Of a stretch of DNA of 7,307 nucleotides, positions 1 through 4,826 are shown in pieces; the stretch's first letter is position 1, and each line of letters begins with the position of its first letter. This DNA comes from an uncultured Collinsella sp. (lineage in GTDB: Bacteria > Actinomycetota > Coriobacteriia > Coriobacteriales > Coriobacteriaceae). The stretch is from the NCBI GenBank assembly GCA_902489515.1, contig CABUAL010000094.1, positions 1 through 7,307 on the forward strand. The letters run 5' to 3'. The translations under genes were made by a program, and so were the position numbers. The notes under the pieces are model-generated. The model saw only the letters and a list, made by a program, of their open reading frames with translations. It did not search any database and was not told where the DNA came from.

Positions 1-760
1 GGCTTGATGATTCGCACGCCCCAGGGCCGCCAGGCAACGCTTCGCCGCGGGAACGCGAGCCGATCTCGAGTGCACTGGCATGGTCGATCGTCACACCCAG
101 AATGGTCGCCGAGCGTGTCACAATCTGGGCGAGCTCCTCGACGGTGTAGTAATCCAGGCGATACGAAATGCCAAAACGGTCGCGTAGTGGGCCGGTCAAC
201 ATGCCCGAGCGAGTCGTTGCCGCTACCAGCGTAAACTTGGGGATATCCAGGCGAATCGAGCGCGCCGCCGGACCCTTGCCAATCACGATATCGAGGGCAA
301 AGTCCTCCATCGCGGGGTACAGGACCTCCTCGACCGAACGGTTGAGGCGGTGGATCTCGTCGATAAACAGCACATCACCCGGCTGCAAGTTAGTAAGGAT
401 GGCCGCCAGGTCGCCCGTGCGCGCGATGGCGGGGCCACTCGTGGTCTTAATCTGAGCGCCCAGCTCGTTGGCGATAACGGTGGCCAGCGTGGTCTTGCCC
501 AGGCCCGGAGGACCCGAGAAAATCACGTGGTCGAGCGTCTCGCCACGGCTCTGCGCCGCTTCGATCAACACGCGCAGACTCTGCTTGATGTGCTCCTGGC
601 CACAGTAGTCGTCCAGGCGCTGGGGGCGCAAAGTGCGGTCGACATCGAGGTCCTCGGGCGTTAGCTCCGAGCCCACCATGCGCTCGCCGTGCGCCATGGA
701 TGCCGCCGGCGAGTTACCGGGCGTCGCCCACAGGTCCTGAGAGTCATCGGCTTCCCACAT
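1..760 (-). CDS. ruvB: Holliday junction branch-migration ATPase RuvB (3' end cut off by window)
   Basis: RuvB is the AAA+ motor that loads as hexamers beside RuvA on a Holliday junction and pumps DNA through it by ATP hydrolysis. From ATG 760 the frame is open to the left edge (253 codons). Visible motifs are the PQ..DDY.GQEH entry region (residues 46-57), Walker A GPPGLGKT (83-90), Walker B LFIDEIH (131-137), sensor 1 ATTRSG (181-186) and the arginine-finger motif PLRDRFG (191-197). The family is usually about 330-350 residues, so the small AAA+ lid and winged-helix DNA-binding domains lie mostly outside. The start shares one base with the ruvA stop (TGATG), which favours ATG 760; in-frame Met22 and Met28 are alternatives, and a variable N-terminal leader is common in this family. 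After SRSRG (residues 235-239) the translation no longer matches the expected TPR.AN.LL.R segment, which would carry the sensor-2 arginine; see findings. Confidence 0.95.
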   Translation of the reverse strand, partial: MWEADDSQDLWATPGNSPAASMAHGERMVGSELTPEDLDVDRTLRPQRLDDYCGQEHIKQSLRVLIEAAQSRGETLDHVIFSGPPGLGKTTLATVIANELGAQIKTTSGPAIARTGDLAAILTNLQPGDVLFIDEIHRLNRSVEEVLYPAMEDFALDIVIGKGPAARSIRLDIPKFTLVAATTRSGMLTGPLRDRFGISYRLDYYTVEELAQIVTRSATILGVTIDHASALEIGSRSRGEALPGGPGACESSS

Positions 761-1380
761 CACGCATCCATTCCGAGTCGCTTAAGCGCCGCGCCGAGCA
801 GATCCTCGACACGCATATTCTGCCCATCATACCCGCTCAGGGCAACATCGGTCTCCTGCGGGCTAAAGCCCATGGAAAGGAGCGCCGCACGGGCATCATC
901 GATGGCCGAGGGAGCAGCAGCGGGCACGGGCATCGCAACCTGGCCGGGAATCACGTCGACCGGCACAAAGCCCTTATCCTTGGCAAAGGTGCTCTTGAGT
1001 TCCAGGATCAGGCGCTGAGCTGTCTTTTTGCCCACACCGGGTACCTTGGCCATGCCCTTGTCGTCCTCGGCCATCACCAGCGAATACAGCTGCCCCACGG
1101 TATAGGTGGAAAGCACGGCGAGCGCCAAGCGCGGGCCAACGCCCGAGACGGACACGAGCCGATCGAACATCGTGCGCTCATCCTTGGAGGAAAAACCGAA
1201 AAGTGTCATGGCGTCCTCGCGCACCTGCATACGCGTATAGAGGCGGACCTCGCCGCCGGGCGTCGGCAACGTGGCCGCAGTGCTGCCCGAGATGCCGAGC
1301 TCAAAGCCAACGCCCGACACATCGACGACAGCAGAGCTCATCGTGGCCTCGACAAGCGTTCCATGGAGCTGGGAAATCAT
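760..1380 (-). CDS. ruvA: Holliday junction DNA-binding subunit RuvA
   Basis: RuvA binds the four-way junction as a tetramer, holds it open in square-planar form and recruits RuvB. The 206-residue product is the normal family length and shows all three domains: an N-terminal OB-fold (about 1-64) starting [11 protein letters not shown] and containing the acidic-pin pair E55-D56; a double helix-hairpin-helix domain (about 65-135) with [14 protein letters not shown] (77-90) and [17 protein letters not shown] (112-128); and, after a Pro/Ala-rich linker (about 139-158), the C-terminal RuvB-contacting domain (159-206) with [12 protein letters not shown] and a terminal ALKRLG helix. ATG 1380 is chosen because MISQLHG is the canonical family start and it overlaps the ruvC stop by one base (TGATG). 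The nearest Shine-Dalgarno-like stretch (AGAGAGG, inside ruvC) is rather far upstream, so translation probably depends on coupling to ruvC. The frame stays open upstream for about 160 codons, but that part is a shadow of ruvC. Confidence 0.97.
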   Translation of the reverse strand: MISQLHGTLVEATMSSAVVDVSGVGFELGISGSTAATLPTPGGEVRLYTRMQVREDAMTLFGFSSKDERTMFDRLVSVSGVGPRLALAVLSTYTVGQLYSLVMAEDDKGMAKVPGVGKKTAQRLILELKSTFAKDKGFVPVDVIPGQVAMPVPAAAPSAIDDARAALLSMGFSPQETDVALSGYDGQNMRVEDLLGAALKRLGMDA

Positions 1381-1901
1381 CAGTATCCGGTTCCTCTCTG
1401 TTGATAGAACTCGCCACCGGTGAGGGCGCGGGTGCGGCTGAGGTTTACGTGGCAGATGGCGCAGGCCAGGGCATCGGCGGCATGGTCGGGATGCGGGTCG
1501 TGGTCGAGCTGCGTGAGCGTGCGCACCATGTAGGCGACCTGCCGTTTGTCCGCGGCGCCGGTGCCCACAACAGCCTGTTTGATCTGCATGGGCGTGTACT
1601 CGCCAATCTCGAGCGCGCATTCCGAAAGCGCCACGAGTGCAGCACCGCGGGCATGAGCCGTAGGGATGGCCGAGCGAACGTTGGCGCCAAAGTAAATGCT
1701 CTCGATAGCAGCGGTATCGGGGCGGTAGCGCTCCACGACACCCTTGAGGTCGCGGGCGATATGCGACAGGCGCACCGCGAGCGGACTTCCGGCACTGGTC
1801 TCGATGCAGCCATAGGCACGGCAGCGAACCTCGCCACGACGCTCCTCGATAATCCCCCAACCCGTATGAGCCAAACCGGGGTCAATGCCCAAGATAACCA
1901 A
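1380..1901 (-). CDS. ruvC: Crossover junction endodeoxyribonuclease RuvC
   Basis: RuvC is the dimeric, metal-dependent resolvase that nicks Holliday junctions symmetrically. The 173-residue product has the RNase H-like fold signature. It begins with GIDPGLAHTGWG (5-16, catalytic D7), then IESIYFG (66-72, catalytic E67), and ends with a PDHAADALACAICH block (138-151). In that block H140 and D143 occupy the third and fourth metal-site positions; His in the third position is known in other RuvC proteins, including the Thermus enzyme, so activity is expected. The start is a TTG, not ATG: it gives the canonical MVILGIDPG start and sits 5 nt after the GGAGG core of a strong GGGGAGGT ribosome-binding site. 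This is the first gene of a ruvC-ruvA-ruvB unit, preceded by an SOS box, and its TGA overlaps the ruvA ATG. Confidence 0.97.
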   Translation of the reverse strand: MVILGIDPGLAHTGWGIIEERRGEVRCRAYGCIETSAGSPLAVRLSHIARDLKGVVERYRPDTAAIESIYFGANVRSAIPTAHARGAALVALSECALEIGEYTPMQIKQAVVGTGAADKRQVAYMVRTLTQLDHDPHPDHAADALACAICHVNLSRTRALTGGEFYQQRGTGY

Positions 1902-1905
1902 GCCA

Positions 1906-1913
1906 ACCTCCCC
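1906..1913 (-). promoter_or_regulatory. Ribosome-binding site of ruvC (fixes a TTG start)
   Basis: On the minus strand GGGGAGGT lies just before the TTG at 1901, with 5 nt between the GGAGG core and the start codon. This near-perfect anti-16S complement is the reason for calling the rare TTG the true initiation codon; no ATG or GTG in this frame would preserve the conserved ILGIDPG N-terminus. Confidence 0.85.
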
Positions 1914-1956
1914 TCGTCTTTTTCAAAGCACAAGGCAAGGCCCCGCGCACTATTCA

Positions 1957-1970
1957 CGAACGTCTGTTCT
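1957..1970. promoter_or_regulatory. SOS box (LexA operator) upstream of ruvCAB
   Basis: The sequence CGAACGTCTGTTCT contains a perfect GAAC-N4-GTTC palindrome (1958-1961 and 1966-1969). This is the core of the LexA operator known from Bacillus and mycobacteria (CGAAC-N4-GTTCG type); only the last flanking base and one spacer preference deviate. It lies 56 nt upstream of the ruvC start and immediately downstream of a possible -10 hexamer, so bound LexA would cover the transcription start. ruv genes are classic SOS targets, which fits. Inference: the ruvCAB operon is induced by DNA damage. Confidence 0.85.
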
Positions 1971-2001
1971 AGAATAACACAACAGCGACCGTATCTAGCA
2001 A
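1971..2001 (-). promoter_or_regulatory. Possible ruvCAB promoter
   Basis: On the minus strand a TTGCTA hexamer (1996-2001) could serve as -35 and TATTCT (1971-1976) as -10, but the 19-nt spacer is longer than optimal; shifting one base to TTATTC gives 18. The placement directly against the SOS box is what makes it plausible. Other hexamer choices exist, so the exact boundaries are uncertain. Confidence 0.35.
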
Positions 2002-2037
2002 GCAAGGTTGAACCATAGGTTGAGCATAAGTCAGCGA

Positions 2038-2136
2038 GCGAGTCCCTGCCGTGGCAAGGTGTCACGAAAGAGGAGCGCCGCGTACTTCTGTACGCAAGCG
2101 ACGGTTTGAGCGGCAGATTGCCCGGCAGGGGCTCGC
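2038..2136. repeat. Self-complementary, multi-hairpin intergenic element (structured RNA or dispersed repeat)
   Basis: The ends pair as a 13-bp stem: GCGAGTCCCTGCC (2038-2050) against GGCAGGGGCTCGC (2124-2136), all Watson-Crick except one T-G wobble. Inside is a second strong hairpin, GCGTAC-TTCT-GTACGC (2080-2095), extended by CGC/GCG (2076-2078 with 2098-2100) across a small internal loop. A short GGCA-GAT-TGCC hairpin (2112-2122) and a weak GTG/CAC pairing (2051-2053 with 2063-2065) complete a junction-like fold. No protein-coding frame with a recognisable product covers it. It lies between the NadE-like gene and the ruv promoter, so it could be part of a 3' untranslated region, an independent small RNA, or a REP/MITE-like repeat. 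I do not recognise a named RNA family, and the coding strand is undetermined. Confidence 0.55.
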
Positions 2137-2150
2137 GCAGCGTCGACTCG

Positions 2151-2176
2151 TTACGCGGTTTGGTAAAACCGCGTAA
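2151..2176 (-). terminator. Perfect 11-bp inverted repeat after the NadE-like gene; candidate terminator
   Basis: TTACGCGGTTT and AAACCGCGTAA form an uninterrupted 11-bp stem around the 4-base loop GGTA. It begins about 20 nt after the NadE-like stop codon, the usual place for an intrinsic terminator. On neither strand is it followed by a T-run, so it is not a textbook rho-independent terminator; hairpins without T-tracts are suspected to terminate in some actinobacteria. Alternatives are an mRNA-stabilising 3' hairpin or a palindromic protein-binding site. Confidence 0.45.
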
Positions 2177-2195
2177 CCTTGGCCCTATCCCAGAG

Positions 2196-4181
2196 TTAGT
2201 TTTGAGAGAAAAAGGGGAACTGCCTTGGATCCACCGGCGGGTGCGGCATCGGTCCGCCCTGGGGCCCACCTTGCGAGCCGCCCTGACCGCCCATCATCTT
2301 ATCGATGGCGTCCTGAACCTCGCCCTCGAACTTTTTCATTCCCTCGTGCAAACGACGCTGACCGTCCTCAGAGCGCAGCTCCTCCATTTGCTCGGGCGAA
2401 ATACCCAGTAGCTCGCCCAGCACGCCCATCATCTCGTTTCGCACGCGCTCGCTCGTATCCTCGTCAGCAAAGCGGCGCACCTCGGCGCGCGCCAGCGAAT
2501 CGACCGTCATACGCTCCTTGCCGTTAAGCCCCAGGTCGGACCACGCGAGCATATACGGCCAGGCACGCTCGGCAAACGAACGGGCCGAGACGATCGGCGC
2601 CATCGGCAACATGCGGCGGGCAGCCTCACCCTGTCGAACGAGCATCAGCAGCAGCGAGCAAGCCTCAGGCTTGCCAGCGGCCATCGGAATGTCGTCGAAA
2701 GATCGATTGCGGTCCACGTGCGCCTCGAGCGCGCCATCGACCTCACCCGGCTCAAGCCCGCCAAGCAGCTGTGCCGCGCGGTCGAGCATATCGACCGGAC
2801 CGTCGAGCGTCGAGAGCGCCTGCGCCAGCACGCGCTCCATACAATCTTCCACCGCGTTGAGCGTCACGAGCTCTTGGGGCACCACGGCAGACGTGCGGTT
2901 GCGCACACGCGCCACAAACTCAAGCGTCGACAGGTACACATCGCCAAAGGGCGCAAAGTCGCCCTGGTAGCCGCCGCAAAGCGCCGGCGCCGCCAGCGCA
3001 TACTCGGTTTTGGACAGCGGGCTCAGCGCCATCGCACCCAGCTCGAGCGCCGTGTCCTCCAGCATGAGGCCCAGCGTGCGCGAGCGCAGACGCTCGGCAT
3101 CGCCCGCCGACACGTCGCGATCGAGCACACGCGCCGCATCCGGTGCATCGCGCTCGACAGTGCGAATGTGCAGACGCTCGGCAATGGCGCGGACGGCGGC
3201 ACAGCGGGCAGCCTCGGCCTCTTCCTGCGCCGGCGTAAAGATACGGTTGCGCCCCAGCACCAGGCCAATCACATTGCGCGGGCCCAGAGCGTCGACGGCC
3301 AGCGCCGTCAGCAAAGACGACGGCAAGTCACCCTCGAGTGCCACCACAGCACGCGAAGCACCGTGGGCTCGGGCGTTGTCGCGCACGGCGAGCACCAGCG
3401 CCTGCCACAGCCACTCCTCGGAACGGAACTCGGGCAGTTCGTGATCTTCCAGGGCATCGAGCATCACGCCACGCTGAATCTCCTGAACCAGCAGGCTCTC
3501 CTCAAAACACGGTGCCTGGGCCACCACGCGACCGCAGTCGTCGAGCACAAACGAACCGCCGGTATACACCGACTCGTCATAGGCACCGACCGGCGCCATG
3601 CAGGCAAACCACACGCTGCGCTTGGATGCGATCTTGCGGCAGGTGCCGCTGCGAACGGCGGCAATGGCGGCAGTCTCGCGGTCGGTCATGTCAAACGCGT
3701 TGAATTGGAAGTACGCAATGAGGTCAACACCAGTCGGCAGCATCTCGAGTTCGCGGTCCAAGTCAAAAATCACGGCGATGCGCACGCCGTCCACGTCGAA
3801 CACCGGCGGCGCCCAACGTGTGTCGTTGTTCTCGCCGCGCTGCAGGGCAATGCTCGAACGCGCCGGCACCACATGACCGTCCTTGAGCATCATGTAGTCG
3901 AGCAGCGGCTGGCCCTCAAACGAAACCGCCGCGGGCACGATGCAGATCATGTCAAGCTCCTGGATACGCTCGGCGACGCCAGTCAAGCCGGCAAGCATGT
4001 CGTGCTCAAAGTCGGCAGCGCCCACCAGGCCACCGGGCATGGCGCCCATAAAGAGCGGAGCCGGAACGCACAGCACGCGCGCCCCGCGCTCGTGGGCCAG
4101 ACGAGCATGGTCCTCAATGCGGCCACAAATGCCCTCAATATCACCCAGGCGCATATCGATCTGTGCAAGTGCGAGCTTCAT
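2196..4181 (-). CDS. NAD synthetase (NadE)-like two-domain protein, active-site residues lost; probable pseudoenzyme
   Basis: The 661-residue product has the layout of glutamine-dependent NAD synthetase: an N-terminal nitrilase-type glutaminase domain (about 1-235, starting MKLALAQIDMRLGD) and a C-terminal ATP-pyrophosphatase synthetase domain (about 255-440, with TALAVDALG at 292-300 and DFAPFGDV at 408-415). By my alignment from memory the key residues are replaced. Glutaminase Glu of FPEL is Ala41 (VPAP), Lys of RK.HLP is about Ser109, and the nucleophilic Cys of ICED is Asp140 (FDLD). The P-loop SGG.DS has become EGDLPS (283-288). The K.E pair of the NKSE motif survives (K391, E393). Roughly residues 490-661 are an extension I do not recognise, ending in a Gly/Gln/Pro tail. 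The frame is long and intact with normal codon use, so it looks selected rather than decaying. A role in NAD synthesis is unlikely; a regulatory or scaffolding role is speculation. ATG 4181 follows GGAAAGGG. Confidence 0.8.
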   Translation of the reverse strand: MKLALAQIDMRLGDIEGICGRIEDHARLAHERGARVLCVPAPLFMGAMPGGLVGAADFEHDMLAGLTGVAERIQELDMICIVPAAVSFEGQPLLDYMMLKDGHVVPARSSIALQRGENNDTRWAPPVFDVDGVRIAVIFDLDRELEMLPTGVDLIAYFQFNAFDMTDRETAAIAAVRSGTCRKIASKRSVWFACMAPVGAYDESVYTGGSFVLDDCGRVVAQAPCFEESLLVQEIQRGVMLDALEDHELPEFRSEEWLWQALVLAVRDNARAHGASRAVVALEGDLPSSLLTALAVDALGPRNVIGLVLGRNRIFTPAQEEAEAARCAAVRAIAERLHIRTVERDAPDAARVLDRDVSAGDAERLRSRTLGLMLEDTALELGAMALSPLSKTEYALAAPALCGGYQGDFAPFGDVYLSTLEFVARVRNRTSAVVPQELVTLNAVEDCMERVLAQALSTLDGPVDMLDRAAQLLGGLEPGEVDGALEAHVDRNRSFDDIPMAAGKPEACSLLLMLVRQGEAARRMLPMAPIVSARSFAERAWPYMLAWSDLGLNGKERMTVDSLARAEVRRFADEDTSERVRNEMMGVLGELLGISPEQMEELRSEDGQRRLHEGMKKFEGEVQDAIDKMMGGQGGSQGGPQGGPMPHPPVDPRQFPFFSQN

Positions 4182-4220
4182 GGCCCAGCCCTTTCCGTCG
4201 TAAATCGTCGTTGTCGTAGT

Positions 4221-4252
4221 AAAAGCGCCGGCCGCATAATGCAGCCGGCGCT
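4221..4252 (-). terminator. Rho-independent terminator of the superoxide reductase gene
   Basis: A perfect 9-bp GC-rich stem, AGCGCCGGC (4224-4232) with GCCGGCGCT (4244-4252), encloses an 11-base loop that can itself form GCA/TGC. Read on the minus strand the stem is followed directly by TTTTACTAC. It lies about 46 nt past the superoxide reductase stop and about 40 nt before the NadE-like start, implying that the two genes are largely separate transcription units. Confidence 0.8.
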
Positions 4253-4298
4253 CGCATGTGCATATGCTAGCTATGATACCCCGAGCGGGGGCGCGCTC

Positions 4299-4661
4299 CT
4301 AGAACGTCGCGGACCACAGCCCATGCAGGTTGCAGTAGGCATAGACAGTACCGGTCTTGGAGCCGCCAGCGAAAAACGTCGTGGGCTTCATGCCGGGCTC
4401 AAGGTAATGGACCTCCAGGCGGCCCTCGGCCTCAAGCGCGATCCACTCGATGTAGTGCTCGGGCAGCATGGGGTGCTCCGTCGAGCCCACGCGCGCGCGA
4501 ATGACGTGGCCGTCGCGCTCGATCTCGACAACAGGCACGTGCTTCTCGTGCGCCGCATCCTCGGTGTTTGCCGTCAGCTCCGTGCAGCCGGCAGGGGTCG
4601 CAACGCCGTCGCCAAGGGCGGCAACGAGCTTGCCGTCGGAGTCCTTAAAGAATTTCGCCAT
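4299..4661 (-). CDS. Superoxide reductase (desulfoferrodoxin family, single catalytic iron centre)
   Basis: Superoxide reductase reduces superoxide to hydrogen peroxide in the cytoplasm without making oxygen, a typical anaerobe defence. The 120-residue product keeps all five ligands of the catalytic Fe(His)4Cys site: EKH (H41), HPM (H63), HYIEW (H69) and CNLH (C110, H113). The active-site Glu39-Lys40 pair is also present. Length and N-terminal spacing match desulfoferrodoxin, including the DAA.EKHVP linker (35-43), but the CxxC and CC motifs of the N-terminal rubredoxin-like iron site are gone: that region reads FKDSDGK and ATPAGCTEL, leaving one displaced Cys26. This resembles class III enzymes such as that of Treponema pallidum. 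ATG 4661 is chosen because AAAGGAG lies 6 nt upstream; a start 30 codons earlier adds non-conserved residues. Electrons would have to come from a separate donor such as rubredoxin, which is not in this window. Confidence 0.93.
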   Translation of the reverse strand: MAKFFKDSDGKLVAALGDGVATPAGCTELTANTEDAAHEKHVPVVEIERDGHVIRARVGSTEHPMLPEHYIEWIALEAEGRLEVHYLEPGMKPTTFFAGGSKTGTVYAYCNLHGLWSATF

Positions 4662-4667
4662 GATGTT

Positions 4668-4674
4668 CTCCTTT
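4668..4674 (-). promoter_or_regulatory. Ribosome-binding site deciding the superoxide reductase start
   Basis: On the minus strand AAAGGAG stands 6 nt before ATG 4661. It supports MAKFFKDSDGK as the true N-terminus over an in-frame ATG at 4751, which lacks a comparable site and would add 30 residues with no family counterpart. Confidence 0.8.
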
Positions 4675-4760
4675 GCTGATGTGCCGATGTTCTTGATGGT
4701 TCTTATGCCCAAAGGCAGGCAAACCATCCATGGCATTGCAAATGAACACATAACGGATTA

Positions 4761-4798
4761 GGCAAGCGGTCGGGCCAAAATGCGTCGACCGTCCTGCC
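4761..4798 (-). other. Interrupted hairpin between the SNF2 gene and the superoxide reductase gene
   Basis: GGCA (4761-4764) pairs with TGCC (4795-4798), and inside it CGGTCG (4767-4772) pairs with CGACCG (4786-4791), giving 10 bp with a small internal loop. It begins about 30 nt after the SNF2 stop and could end that transcript, but no T-run follows on the minus strand. The rest of the 165-nt gap must hold the superoxide reductase promoter; I see no hexamer pair convincing enough to annotate. Confidence 0.3.
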
Positions 4799-4826
4799 CA
4801 CTCCAGCAGTCCCACCCCGCGCGCGG

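Noticed and set aside
1381..1860. The ruvA frame stays open about 160 codons upstream, suggesting a longer RuvA or a fusion.
   Set aside because: The extra residues are low-quality Arg/His/Pro sequence overlapping ruvC in another frame, and RuvA homology begins exactly at MISQLHG after the TGATG overlap.
1445..2269. A 274-codon minus-strand frame covering the intergenic region and part of ruvC.
   Set aside because: It has no family features, crosses the SOS box, the folded element and the 11-bp palindrome, and overlaps both the ruvC start and the NadE-like 3' end.
4279..4290. Small CCCC-GAGC-GGGG hairpin just after the superoxide reductase stop.
   Set aside because: Only 4 bp with no T-run; the much stronger hairpin with TTTT at 4221-4252 is the better terminator.
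2718..4679. A 653-codon open frame on the plus strand, opposite the NadE-like gene and the superoxide reductase gene.
   Set aside because: Its translation is rich in Arg, His and Gln with no recognisable motif, and it spans two well-supported genes and the terminator between them. It is the expected antisense shadow of GC-biased codons.
4662..4751. An upstream in-frame ATG that would lengthen the superoxide reductase by 30 residues.
   Set aside because: The added residues have no counterpart in the family, and a strong AAAGGAG sits 6 nt before the internal ATG at 4661.
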